A DNA stretch of 54,321 nt, taken from assembly GCF_023806625.1 (NCBI RefSeq), contig NZ_JAMTDX010000113.1, positions 1 through 54,321 of the forward strand, in the 5' to 3' direction. Positions 36,771 through 45,642 of the stretch are shown here, in pieces. The translations under genes were made by a program, and so were the position numbers. The DNA comes from Accumulibacter sp. (GTDB lineage Bacteria; Pseudomonadota; Gammaproteobacteria; Burkholderiales; Rhodocyclaceae). Each line of letters begins with the position of its first letter. The first letter of the stretch is position 1. Below the pieces are notes generated by a model that was given only the letters and a program-made list of their open reading frames with translations, did no database searches and was not told the origin of the DNA.

Positions 36771-37547
36771 ATGACCTACGCCAACATCACCGTCGAAGTA
36801 CGCGGCAAAGTCGGCCTGATCACCCTCAACCGCCCGAAGCAACTCAACGCCCTCAACGATGACCTGATGGACGAACTCGGCCAGGCACTCGGCGGCTTCG
36901 AGGCCGACGAGAACATCGGCGCCATCGTCATCACCGGCTCCGAAAAGGCCTTCGCCGCCGGAGCCGACATCACCGTGATGCAGTCGCTGACCTACATGGA
37001 CGCCTACAAGGGCGACTTCATCACCCGCAACTGGGATTGCCTGAAGAACTGCCGCAAGCCGGTGATCGCCGCGGTCGCCGGCTACGCGCTCGGCGGCGGC
37101 TGCGAGCTGGCGATGATGTGCGACATCATCCTCGCCGCCGACAACGCCCAGTTCGGTCAGCCCGAAGTCCGCCTCGGCATCCTGCCCGGCGCCGGCGGCA
37201 CGCAGCGCCTGCCGCGCGCGGTGTCGAAGGCCAAGGCGATGGAGATGTGCCTGACCGCGCGCAACATCGACGCAGTCGAGGCCGAACGCGCCGGCCTGGT
37301 CTCACGGATCGTTCCGCTCGACAAGCTGCTCGACGAAGCGATGTCGATGGCCACGCGGATCGCCAGCTTCTCGCTGCCGGTCGTGCTGATGATCAAGGAG
37401 TGCATCAACCGCGCGTACGAAAGCTCGCTCGCCGAGGGCCTGCTCTTCGAGCGCCGCACCTTCCACTCGGCGTTCGCGCTCGACGATCAGAAGGAAGGCA
37501 TGGCCGCCTTCGTCGAGAAGCGCAAGCCGTCGTTCACCAACCGCTAG
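36771..37547 (+). CDS. enoyl-CoA hydratase (crotonase family)
   Basis: 258 residues. Oxyanion-hole segments [12 protein letters not shown] and [15 protein letters not shown], the first catalytic Glu in [19 protein letters not shown] and the second Glu position filled by the Gly/Ala region after it, as usual for short-chain crotonases. It adds water to 2-enoyl-CoA to form (S)-3-hydroxyacyl-CoA. GGAG precedes the ATG. It completes a beta-oxidation set in this island together with dehydrogenase and thiolase. Confidence 0.92.
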   Translation: MTYANITVEVRGKVGLITLNRPKQLNALNDDLMDELGQALGGFEADENIGAIVITGSEKAFAAGADITVMQSLTYMDAYKGDFITRNWDCLKNCRKPVIAAVAGYALGGGCELAMMCDIILAADNAQFGQPEVRLGILPGAGGTQRLPRAVSKAKAMEMCLTARNIDAVEAERAGLVSRIVPLDKLLDEAMSMATRIASFSLPVVLMIKECINRAYESSLAEGLLFERRTFHSAFALDDQKEGMAAFVEKRKPSFTNR

Positions 37548-37573
37548 TCGCCACCTCTCCTCTGCCTCCGCCA

Positions 37574-37600
37574 GCGGCCTTTCGCGCAGCGAAGGGCCGC
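37574..37600 (+). terminator. hairpin after the enoyl-CoA hydratase gene
   Basis: GCGGCCTTTCGC (37574-37585) pairs with GCGAAGGGCCGC (37589-37600) with one G-T pair and a 3-nt loop, 26 bp past the stop. Confidence 0.5.
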
Positions 37601-37995
37601 GCCCGGCGGGGAGGAAAGAGGCACATCGTGTTCTTCCCGGCGAGTGTGGTGGGCTTCAGCTGGTCGGCTCGACGGCTCAGTCCTTCTTCGCCTTGCGGAC
37701 AATGCACCGACGACTGCCGGTGGCGGAGCAACAGGTGAGGCGAAGCTCGCGGCGTATCTTCGGATCGCGGGGGAACTGTATTCGGGGAATGCTGGCCAGA
37801 AGACTTCGAGCCATGGTCAGCCTGGCTTCCAGCCGAGACAGGACGTCGAGCCTTGTTGCGCGTTGCACGCGACGATCGGGAGCGCCTGGCGACTGCCTGC
37901 CACGTGTCGTCGAAGCCGTCACCGGAATCCCCCAGCGCATGATCCCGAGCTGCAGGTCGCCCGCCTGCAGCTCACGGCGGACTCCTTCGCCTGCA

Positions 37996-38024
37996 TTGAC
38001 CCTCCGGAAGGCCGGCGTTAGAAT
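37996..38024 (+). promoter_or_regulatory. sigma70 promoter of the tRNA operon
   Basis: TTGACC (37996-38001) and TAGAAT (38019-38024) with the ideal 17-bp spacing end 11 bp before the tRNA-Pro 5' end, as expected for a stable-RNA promoter. Confidence 0.75.
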
Positions 38025-38035
38025 GCCGCCTCCTT

Positions 38036-38112
38036 CGGGGCGTAGCGCAGCCTGGTAGCGCATCTGCTTTGGGAGCAGAGGGTCGTGAGTTCGAATCCCA
38101 CCGCCCCGACCA
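38036..38112 (+). tRNA. tRNA-Pro (anticodon TGG)
   Basis: 77 nt with encoded CCA. Acceptor CGGGGCG pairs with CGCCCCG; the anticodon loop CTGC-TTTGGGA-GCAG gives TGG, and the T loop GTTCGAATC is standard. First of three tRNAs. Confidence 0.95.
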
Positions 38113-38190
38113 GTTGGACAGGCAGCAGTCGCCAGGAAAAGCAGGATGCGATACCCAGCGGAAAAGCAGTGCCCTGCAGGTGTCGCGCTC

Positions 38191-38267
38191 GCGCCCGTAG
38201 CTCAACCGGATAGAGCACCGGCCTTCTAAGCCGGGGGTCGTGAGTTCGAGTCTCGCCGGGCGCGCCA
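38191..38267 (+). tRNA. tRNA-Arg (anticodon TCT)
   Basis: 77 nt with encoded CCA. Acceptor GCGCCCG pairs with CGGGCGC, and the loop CTTCTAA gives TCT, which reads the AGA/AGG codons rare in this GC-rich genome. It lies 78 bp after tRNA-Pro. Confidence 0.95.
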
Positions 38268-38274
38268 GATCGAC

Positions 38275-38351
38275 GGCGGTGTTAGCTCAGTTGGTAGAGC
38301 ACTGGATTGTGGTTCCAGGAGTCACGGGTTCGAATCCCGTACATCGCCCCA
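38275..38351 (+). tRNA. tRNA-His (anticodon GTG)
   Basis: 77 nt including the extra 5' G(-1) that pairs with C73, the identity mark of tRNA-His. The acceptor pairs with one G-T wobble, the loop ATTGTGGT gives GTG, and CCA is encoded. It lies 7 bp after tRNA-Arg, so it is surely co-transcribed. Confidence 0.95.
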
Positions 38352-38482
38352 GACATCCCCTGCCAGAGACTCCGCGGAAGCCCCCGAGGGCCTTTTCGGC
38401 CGGGAGCCTGCGACGATCCCCCGCGCGGGTCTCTTGCCCAAACCCGCAGGACGGCCAGCAGACTGACCCGGAAGGTTCTGCG

Positions 38483-38983
38483 ATGCACCCGATGGTGATC
38501 GTTTCAGGAGGCCAGACCGGAGCCGATCGTGCGGCGCTCGACGTGGCCATCGAGCTGGCGATCCCTCACCGCGGCTGGGTGCCGCGCGGCCGCCTCGCCG
38601 AGGACGGCGTGCTCGCCCCGCGCTACCGGCTCGCCGAAACACCTATGGCGAATCCGGCGCAGCGCACCGAATGGAACGTCCGCGACTCCGAGGCGACGCT
38701 GATCGTCTCGCACGGCGCGCTGTCGGGCGGCTCGGCGCTGACCGAGCGGCTCGCGCACCGGTACGGTCGGCCGTGCCTGCACCTCGACTTCTCGGCCGAA
38801 TCGCCCGCAGTCGCCTTCACCAGCCTCACCCGGTGGCTCGTTTCGGGCGGGTTCGCGACGCTCAACGTCGCCGGGCCGAGGGCATCGGAGGATCCGGCGA
38901 TCCATGCCGCGGCGCATGTCCTGCTCCGGCGCGTCCTGTCGTCGTCGTCGCCGCCAGCCGGCGCCGGCGGCGTGCACGACTGA
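38483..38983 (+). CDS. YpsA/SLOG-like putative molybdenum-carrier family protein
   Basis: 166 residues from ATG 38483 (GGAAGG upstream). The N-terminal phosphate-binding loop is VSGGQTGADRAALDVA, followed by WVPRGRLAEDG, YRLAETP and TLIVSHGALSGGSALTE, the order seen in the putative molybdenum-carrier family of the SLOG superfamily, which probably binds nucleotides. The true ligand is not known. Ser/Gly/Ala-rich tail. It follows the tRNA cluster in the same direction. Confidence 0.75.
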   Translation: MHPMVIVSGGQTGADRAALDVAIELAIPHRGWVPRGRLAEDGVLAPRYRLAETPMANPAQRTEWNVRDSEATLIVSHGALSGGSALTERLAHRYGRPCLHLDFSAESPAVAFTSLTRWLVSGGFATLNVAGPRASEDPAIHAAAHVLLRRVLSSSSPPAGAGGVHD

Positions 38984-39163
38984 CGGAGCCTGTGTTATAA
39001 AGCGCACGATCGCTGCAGCCTGAGCGCTGCCCGGTGGGCATTCGCGTCGCCACCCGGCGGATGGCAAGGCCGGCGACCGCTCGCCCTGGACGAGCGCCGG
39101 AGACCACGCGGGGGTGCCGCCCAGTCGGGGCTGGCGGCCTTCCGCTCGAACGAGGACCAGCGC

Positions 39164-39973
39164 ATGGACAAGAACGACGCTGCGAAGTCCGGCCGGCCGG
39201 CCAGCCCGTTCCCGGTCATCCGGACGATCGATTGCCGGGCGATTCCGCGCTGGCTGCTGGCGGGATGGCGGGACTGCCGCCAGGCCGGAGCCGCGAGCCT
39301 GTTCTACGGTGCGTGTTTCGCCAGCGCCGGCTGGCTGATGTACTTCGTCTTCGCGCAGGCGTACGCGCTCTTCGCCGGCCTGACGACCGGCTTCCTGCTC
39401 GTCGGACCCTTCCTGTCGATGGGTCTCTACGACCTCAGCCGACGCATCGAGGCCGGCGAGCCCCCGGAACTGCTGCCGACACTCGGCGCCTGGCGCCCGA
39501 ACCTGGCCAACGTGGGTGTCTTCGCCGCCCTGCTCGCGGTCGTCCTGCTCGTCTGGGCGCGCGCTTCGATGGTCGTCTTCGCGCTCTTCTACACCGGTGG
39601 TCTGCCGACCTTCGCCGACGTCGTACACAGCGTGCTGACCTTCGAGGAGCCCGAATTCGCGATCGTCTATTTCGCCGTCGGCGGTTTCTTCGCGCTGTTC
39701 GTCTTCGCCATCGGCGTCGTTTCGCTGCCGCTGATGTTCGACCGCCAGACCGACGCGGTCACCGCGGCGATCGCCAGCCTGCTCGCCTGCGCGCGCAACC
39801 CCGGACCGATCGTCCTCTGGGGAGCATGCATCGTTCTGCTGATCGCTGCCGGCTTCGCGACGCTGTTCTTCGGTTTGGTCCTGGTCACCCCGCTGGTCGG
39901 GCACGCGACCTGGCACGCCTACCGCGAGATCGTCCAGCGCGAGAGCGACACGGTGCCAGTTCCGCGACACTGA
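39164..39973 (+). CDS. DUF2189 family integral membrane protein
   Basis: 269 residues with about six membrane helices. The beginning (IRTIDCRAIPRWLLAGWRDC) and the first helix region (SLFYGACFASAGWLMYF) match the DUF2189 pattern, with FLLVGPFLSMGLYDLSRR following and TPLVGHATWHAYRE near the end. No function is known for this family. It is separated by about 190 bp from the divergent periplasmic binding protein, with no evident partner. Confidence 0.75.
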   Translation: MDKNDAAKSGRPASPFPVIRTIDCRAIPRWLLAGWRDCRQAGAASLFYGACFASAGWLMYFVFAQAYALFAGLTTGFLLVGPFLSMGLYDLSRRIEAGEPPELLPTLGAWRPNLANVGVFAALLAVVLLVWARASMVVFALFYTGGLPTFADVVHSVLTFEEPEFAIVYFAVGGFFALFVFAIGVVSLPLMFDRQTDAVTAAIASLLACARNPGPIVLWGACIVLLIAAGFATLFFGLVLVTPLVGHATWHAYREIVQRESDTVPVPRH

Positions 39974-39984
39974 GAGTCCGGCGA

Positions 39985-40848
39985 CTACTCGGGCAGCGCG
40001 TTGAGGTCGTAGAGATTCTCGAGCCGCGGTCCAGGCTTGCCGAGCAGGCCGAACCAGCGCTCGTATACCGGGTAAATTTCGCGGCTGCGATAGAGACGAG
40101 CCAGTTCGCGATTGACCGCCAGGCGAAAATCGGCGTCGTTGCGCCGCAGCATCAGCGCGTAGGGCTCGTTCGAGAGGGTCTCGGGGCCGAGCGCCAGATC
40201 CTTGTGCATGCCGGAATCGAGGACCAGCCCGATGAGCAGCGCCCGGTCCGACGCGTAGGCGTCGGCCTTGCCCCGGGTCAGCGCGGCCAGCCCCTGTTTG
40301 TGGTCGGCCACCCTGAGCAATTCGACGGCCATCCCGTGCTGGGCAAGCGCCTCGACGAGCGTACGCTCGCTGGTCGTTCCTCCGGCGACGGCGATCCGCT
40401 TGCCGTTGAGATCCTCGAACTGACGGATGCCCAGGGAGCGCCGCGAAAGGTAACCGAGCCCGTCGACGAAGATCGGCAGGCTGAAATCGACTTCGCGCAT
40501 CCGCGACAACGAGGTCGTCGTTGACCCGCACTCGAGATCGATCTCGCCCGACTTGAGCTTGCCGATCCGCGTTTCCGGGGTCACCGCGACCCATTGCAGC
40601 TGGAGTTCGTCGATCCCGAGCTGTCTGACCAGCGCTGCGGCGACGCGCGTGCACAGGTCGATCGAGTAACCCCAGGGCTGATTGTCGTCGCCGGTGTACG
40701 AGAACGGGATCGACGTCTCGCGGTAGCCCAGCGCGATCGTCCCGGTGGTCCTGATCCTGTCCAGCGTGCCGGCCGCGCGGACCGGCGCGGCCAGGCCGAC
40801 GGCGAGGACCAGCGTGACGATCGGGACCACCCAGCGACGAAACGGCAT
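39985..40848 (-). CDS. periplasmic amino-acid-type ABC transporter binding protein
   Basis: 287 residues from ATG 40848 (GGAGG 5 bp upstream); the frame stays open far upstream only because of GC bias. A Sec signal (MPFRRWVVPIVTLVLAVGLA) is followed by the SBP_bac_3 fold: TGTIALGYRETSIPFSY, GYSIDLCTRVAAAL, IDLECGSTTTSLSRMREVDF and ADAYASDRALLIG, like GltI/AatJ glutamate/aspartate binders. No permease or ATPase is nearby. It converges on the DUF2189 gene and its start is divergent from the type I secretion ATPase. Confidence 0.85.
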   Translation of the reverse strand: MPFRRWVVPIVTLVLAVGLAAPVRAAGTLDRIRTTGTIALGYRETSIPFSYTGDDNQPWGYSIDLCTRVAAALVRQLGIDELQLQWVAVTPETRIGKLKSGEIDLECGSTTTSLSRMREVDFSLPIFVDGLGYLSRRSLGIRQFEDLNGKRIAVAGGTTSERTLVEALAQHGMAVELLRVADHKQGLAALTRGKADAYASDRALLIGLVLDSGMHKDLALGPETLSNEPYALMLRRNDADFRLAVNRELARLYRSREIYPVYERWFGLLGKPGPRLENLYDLNALPE

Positions 40849-41115
40849 GCGAGCCTCCGGATGCTGCTGCGCAACAGGTGACGATTCTGACACGTCGGCT
40901 GCCGTTTGGGAATCGCCGACAGACCGCCCGGCGGCCGACGGCCCGCAAGGTCCCTGCAACGCTGGATCGGCAGCCGCTCTTCTGTCATCATCCCTGTTCA
41001 CCTGGGAGGGGAAAGCGATCTTGTCGGGTTCCGACCGTCTGCGCAAAAGATCACACCTTTCCTGCCTTGATCGGACGACAATCCGCTCATTCATCCTCCG
41101 CGAGAAAGATCCCCG

Positions 41116-42885
41116 ATGAGCCCTCCCGCGCGGCAACGTCCTGAACTCGAGCAGGCGCTGCTGTCGTTTCGCCGGGCCTTTCTGACCGTCGGCGCGTTCA
41201 GCTTCTTCATCAACCTGCTGATGCTCACGCCGTCGATCTACATGCTCCAGGTGTACGACCGCGCACTCGGCAGCCGCAACCCGACGACGCTGTTGATGCT
41301 GACGCTGATGACGCTCGGCCTGTTCGCGCTGATGTCGCTGCTCGAGTGGATCCGCTCGATGGTCCTCGTGCGCATCGGCGCCCGGCTCGATCTCGATGTC
41401 AACTCGCGGGTGTTCGATGCGACCTTCGAGCGCAACCTCCGGCTGGCCGGCCAGAACCCCGCGCAGGCGCTCAACGATCTGACGACGATGCGTCAGACGC
41501 TGACCGGCGCCGGGCTGATCGCGCTCGCCGACGCACCGTGGATGCCGATCTACCTGTTCGTGATTTTCCTGATGCACACGCATCTCGGACTGTTTGCGCT
41601 GTTCGGCGTGATCCTGCTGATCGCCCTGGCGCTGATCAACGAGCGGGCTTCGGCGGCGCCGCTCAAGGAAGCGCAGACCTTGTCGATGGCCGCCAGCGCA
41701 CAGGCCAACAGCAACCTGCGCAACGCCGAAGTGATCGAGGCGATGGGCATGCTGCCGGCGATCCGTGCGCGCTGGTTCCGGTTGCACGAGAAGTTCCTGA
41801 TCCAGCAGGCGCTGGCCAGCGACCGGGCGGGCGTCCTCAACGCGCTGACCCGTTTCACCCGCATCTCGCTGCAGTCTCTGGCGCTGGGTTACGGCGCGCT
41901 GCTGACCATCGAAGGCGAGGTGACGCCGGGAATGATGATCGCCGGATCGATCCTCGTCGGTCGCGCGCTGGCGCCGGTCGAAATGCTCATCGCCAACTGG
42001 AAGCAGCTGGTTTCGGCACGCGCCGCGTATCAGCGGCTCAGCGAGCTGCTGCGCGTCTTTCCGGCGCGCGTCCGCGGCATGCCGCTTCCCCGGCCACTCG
42101 GCGAGGTGCTCGTCGAGAATGCGGCGACCGCCGCTCCGGGCAGCAAGGTGATGATCCTGCGCAATGTGAGTTTCCGGCTCAAGGCCGGCGAGATCGCCGC
42201 GGTTATCGGCCCGAGCGCCTCGGGCAAGTCGACTCTGGCGCGCCTGCTCGTCGGTGTGTGGCCGCCTCTGGCCGGCTCGGTGCGCCTCGACGGCGCCGAG
42301 GTCTACAAGTGGAACAAGGATGAACTCGGACCTTACCTCGGCTACCTGCCGCAGGACATCGAACTGTTCGACGGAACGGTCGCCGAAAACATCGCCCGTT
42401 TCGGCGAGGTCGATCCGGAACTGGTCCTCGCCGCGGCGCAGGCGGCCGGTGTGCACGAGCTGATCCTGATGCTGCCGGCAGGCTACGATACGCCACTCGG
42501 TGACGGCGGCCGGTTCCTCTCGGGTGGCCAGAAGCAGCGTATCGGACTCGCCCGGGCGCTGTACGGCGATCCCGCGCTGATCGTCCTCGACGAGCCGAAC
42601 TCGAACCTCGACGACCAGGGCGAAGCCGCGCTCGCCGAAACGCTCAGGCGACTCAAGGCCCGGAACCGGACGGTGGTCATCGTCACCCACCGGATGACCA
42701 CGCTGGCGGTCGCCGACAGCATCCTCGTCCTGCACGAGGGGACGCTCAGGGCGCACGGCCCGCGCGATCAGGTGCTCGGCGCGCTGCGCGGCGGAAATGC
42801 GCCGGCCGCCCCGGGTGGCGTGGGACGGCCAACGCCGTCGGCCGCCGAGGGTATCCTGCCGGCGGCACCGCTGGCCAGCAGCTGA
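41116..42885 (+). CDS. type I secretion ABC permease/ATPase (PrtD/AprD type)
   Basis: 589 residues. An N-terminal transmembrane domain with five or six helices (SFFINLLMLTPSIYMLQVYD is a typical opening) is followed by the nucleotide-binding domain: Walker A GPSASGKST near residue 365, signature LSGGQKQRIGLARAL near 467, Walker B ALIVLDEPNSNLD, and a His switch VIVTHRM. It lacks the C39 peptidase domain, as in PrtD exporters for RTX-type or protease substrates. First gene of a three-gene set. Confidence 0.92.
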   Translation: MSPPARQRPELEQALLSFRRAFLTVGAFSFFINLLMLTPSIYMLQVYDRALGSRNPTTLLMLTLMTLGLFALMSLLEWIRSMVLVRIGARLDLDVNSRVFDATFERNLRLAGQNPAQALNDLTTMRQTLTGAGLIALADAPWMPIYLFVIFLMHTHLGLFALFGVILLIALALINERASAAPLKEAQTLSMAASAQANSNLRNAEVIEAMGMLPAIRARWFRLHEKFLIQQALASDRAGVLNALTRFTRISLQSLALGYGALLTIEGEVTPGMMIAGSILVGRALAPVEMLIANWKQLVSARAAYQRLSELLRVFPARVRGMPLPRPLGEVLVENAATAAPGSKVMILRNVSFRLKAGEIAAVIGPSASGKSTLARLLVGVWPPLAGSVRLDGAEVYKWNKDELGPYLGYLPQDIELFDGTVAENIARFGEVDPELVLAAAQAAGVHELILMLPAGYDTPLGDGGRFLSGGQKQRIGLARALYGDPALIVLDEPNSNLDDQGEAALAETLRRLKARNRTVVIVTHRMTTLAVADSILVLHEGTLRAHGPRDQVLGALRGGNAPAAPGGVGRPTPSAAEGILPAAPLASS

Positions 42886-42892
42886 GGACCCG

Positions 42893-44287
42893 ATGGGCGC
42901 GATACTGGACAGGATCCTCGGCCGGGACAGGACGGCCGGAAGCGATGCCGGAGAAGGCGCCGGCCAGGCTGGCCAGACCAAACCGGCTCTGGCGCAGGTC
43001 GACATCAATCACCAGAAGCCGTCGCGGTTCGGCTGGCTGGTGCTGGCGATCGGCTTTGGCGGCTTCATGCTCTGGGCCGGGCTGGCGCCGCTCGATCAGG
43101 GCGTTCCGGCAAACGGTCAGGTAGTCGTCACCGGCAACCGCAAGACCGTCCAGAACCTCAGCGCCGGCAAGGTCGAGGCGATCCTGGTCAAGGACGGCGA
43201 CGAGGTGAAGAGCGGCGACGTGCTCGTCAGGCTCGATCCGACGACCGCGCGTTCGCAGTACGAAACGGCGCGCAGCCAGTGGTTCGTGGTCAAGGCGACC
43301 GAGGCCCGACTGCTCGCCGAAGCCAAGGGTAGCAAGGAAATCGCGTTTCCCGAGGAGCTGACGCGCGAGCAGGCGGACCCGAGGGTGGCCAGTGCGATGG
43401 CCGTCCAGCGACAGTTGCTGCGTTCGCGACAGGCCGGGCTGGAGGCCGAAATCGCGGGGATGAACAATACGCTCGCCGGTCTCCAGTCTTCGGCGCGCGC
43501 GCTCGAGGCGACGCGCAAGGCCAAGGAGGACCAGTCGAAGCTGCTCGTCGAGGAACTCAAGGGCCTGCGCGAGCTGGCGGCGGAGGGCTACCTGCCACGC
43601 AACCGCCTGTCGGAGCAGGAGCGCCTGCTCGTCCAGCTCGGTGGGGCGATCTCCGAGGACCTCGGCAATCTCGGGCGGACGCAGCAGAGCATCAGCGAGA
43701 TCCGGATGCGCATCGTCGCTCGCCAGCAGGAGTACGACAAGGACGTCGAGCATGGCCTGTCCGAAGCTCAGAAGGAGGCCACCGCGCTCGAGAGCCGCCT
43801 CGAGGGACTGGCCTTCGACCTTGACAACACGGTGATCCGCGCGCCGAGCGAGGGGATCATCGTTGGACTCACCGTGCACACGATCGGCGGCGTGCTCAAT
43901 CCGGGTACGCCGCTGATGGACGTCGTGCCGCGCAACGAGCCGCTGCGTGTCGACGTCCAGATCCCGACGGCGCTGATCGACAAGGTCAGGCTCGGCTCAC
44001 CGGTGCATATCACCTTCCCGGCGTTCAACCAGAAGACGACGCCGCAAATTCCCGGCGAGTTCGTCCAGGTCGCAGCCGACGCGACGACCGATCCACAGGG
44101 CAGGAACCCACCGTATTACCGCGGCCAGGTGGTGGTCACCGAAGCCGGGATGAGCAAGCTGAAGACGCACGAGATCAAGGCCGGAATGCCCGCCGAGGTG
44201 TTCATCAAGACCGGCGAGCGAACGATGCTCAACTACCTGTTCAAGCCGCTGCTCGACCGCATGCGGTCGGCGCTGACCGAGGAATGA
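42893..44287 (+). CDS. type I secretion membrane-fusion protein (HlyD/PrtE family)
   Basis: 464 residues from ATG 42893, 7 bp past the ABC gene stop. One N-terminal helix (FGWLVLAIGFGGFMLWAGL), then a lipoyl-like segment (VKDGDEVKSGDVLVRLDPT), long coiled coils in the middle and a beta-barrel end with VLNPGTPLMDVVP, all typical of HlyD adaptors. It links the inner-membrane ABC protein with the outer-membrane channel. Confidence 0.92.
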   Translation: MGAILDRILGRDRTAGSDAGEGAGQAGQTKPALAQVDINHQKPSRFGWLVLAIGFGGFMLWAGLAPLDQGVPANGQVVVTGNRKTVQNLSAGKVEAILVKDGDEVKSGDVLVRLDPTTARSQYETARSQWFVVKATEARLLAEAKGSKEIAFPEELTREQADPRVASAMAVQRQLLRSRQAGLEAEIAGMNNTLAGLQSSARALEATRKAKEDQSKLLVEELKGLRELAAEGYLPRNRLSEQERLLVQLGGAISEDLGNLGRTQQSISEIRMRIVARQQEYDKDVEHGLSEAQKEATALESRLEGLAFDLDNTVIRAPSEGIIVGLTVHTIGGVLNPGTPLMDVVPRNEPLRVDVQIPTALIDKVRLGSPVHITFPAFNQKTTPQIPGEFVQVAADATTDPQGRNPPYYRGQVVVTEAGMSKLKTHEIKAGMPAEVFIKTGERTMLNYLFKPLLDRMRSALTEE

Positions 44288-45618
44288 GCGCCCCGCGTCC
44301 GCGTGTCGTGCTCGCCGGCTGCGCGCTCGCGCTGCACTGCGCCGCCGGCCTGGCGGCGGGACTGATCGACGCCTACCTCGCGGCACGACAGAACGACCCG
44401 GTATTCAAGGCGGCGCGCTACGAGCGCGAAGCCGGCCAGTACGCGATCGACATCGGCAGGGCCGGGCTGCTGCCGACGGTCGGCATTACCGGCTCCTTCT
44501 CGAAGAACAAGGGCGAGCGCGAGTCGACGCGCGTGGACGTGAGTCAGTCGCTCGACTACCGCGAGGAGATCGCCGCGATCACGCTGCGCCAACCCTTGTT
44601 CAACTACGACAGTTTCGTCCGCTACCGCCAGGGTGGGGTCCAGGCGGCCTTCAGCGACGCGGTGTTCGACCGCAAGGACGCGGAAATGGCCGTGAAGCTG
44701 TCGACCGCGTATTTCGAGGCTCTGCTCGCCCGCGAGCAGCTCGCGCTGACCGACGCCGAGATCGCCGCCTACGGCGCCCAGCGGGAACTCGCGGAGCGGC
44801 GCCGGAAAGGCGGCGAGGGAACGGTGACCGAGGTCGCCGAGGCCGAGTCGAGGCTGCAGCTCGCCCGCGCCGGTCGAGCCGGGGCGCTCGACCGGCTGGC
44901 GGTGGCGATGCGCAAGATCGAGGGCATGACCGGGAGGCCGATGGCCCCGCTGTGGCTGCTCGACCCCGAGTTCACGCCAGCGGGTGTCCAGCCGGCGCGA
45001 CTCGACGAGTGGACCGCGCTCGCCCGGGAGAAAAACGCCGAGATTCGCGCGCAGCGCAAGGCATACGAGTTCGCCAGCCTCGATGTCGAGCGCAATCGTG
45101 CCGGGCACATGCCGCAGCTCGATCTCGTCGCGCGCTCCTCGCGCTCGCAGAACGAGACGATCTCGACGCTCAACCAGAAGGATACGATCAACGCGGTCGG
45201 CGTGCAGATCAACGTCCCGCTGTTCGCTGGTGGCCGGGTGTCGGCGCAAACCGGTCAGGCGATCGCCAATCGCGAGCGGGCATTCGCCGAGCTCGAAGCG
45301 ACGACGACCGACGTGCTCGTCGAGGTTGAGCGTCAGTTCCTGGCCGTCGAAACCGGCCAGAACAAGGTCGGCGCATACCGCAAGGCGGTCGAGGCGAGTG
45401 CCGTGGCCGTCGAAGGGACGATGCGCGGGATGATCGCGGGAATCCGCACGAACACCGACGTCCTCGACGCCGAACGCGTGCTGTTCGGCTCACGCCGGGA
45501 TCTCGCCCAGGCACGCTACGAGTACCTGGTCAGCGTCCTGCTGCTGAAGAAGGCCGCCGGAGTTCTCTCCGAGCAGGATATCGTCGAGGTTTCCAGCCTG
45601 CTCCGTCCTCCCGAGTAA
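44284..45618 (+). CDS. type I secretion outer-membrane channel (TolC/PrtF family)
   Basis: 444 residues starting at an ATGA overlap with the HlyD gene. A Sec signal (VVLAGCALALHCAAGLAAG) is followed by the two TolC repeats: DAYLAARQNDPVFKAARYE with the first, and an AxxNxPEI-like EIRAQRKAYEFASLDVER region with the second. YFEALLAREQLALTDAEIAA and the late DVLDAERVLFGSRRDLAQA helix are typical. It completes the three-part exporter. Confidence 0.92.
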   Translation: MSAPRPRVVLAGCALALHCAAGLAAGLIDAYLAARQNDPVFKAARYEREAGQYAIDIGRAGLLPTVGITGSFSKNKGERESTRVDVSQSLDYREEIAAITLRQPLFNYDSFVRYRQGGVQAAFSDAVFDRKDAEMAVKLSTAYFEALLAREQLALTDAEIAAYGAQRELAERRRKGGEGTVTEVAEAESRLQLARAGRAGALDRLAVAMRKIEGMTGRPMAPLWLLDPEFTPAGVQPARLDEWTALAREKNAEIRAQRKAYEFASLDVERNRAGHMPQLDLVARSSRSQNETISTLNQKDTINAVGVQINVPLFAGGRVSAQTGQAIANRERAFAELEATTTDVLVEVERQFLAVETGQNKVGAYRKAVEASAVAVEGTMRGMIAGIRTNTDVLDAERVLFGSRRDLAQARYEYLVSVLLLKKAAGVLSEQDIVEVSSLLRPPE

Positions 45619-45642
45619 GCGCCCGAGAATACGCGAGGCCGT

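Larger units (their letters stand above)
37548..38035. other. intergenic region before the tRNA cluster
   Basis: About 490 bp. It starts with a terminator-like hairpin and ends with the tRNA promoter. Open frames on both strands in between are short and carry no family motif. Confidence 0.5.

Noticed and set aside
39985-43008. A 1007-codon minus-strand frame as one large protein
   Set aside because: Only its last 287 codons encode a protein (periplasmic binding protein with signal peptide and ribosome site at 40848); the rest is antisense to the type I secretion ATPase.
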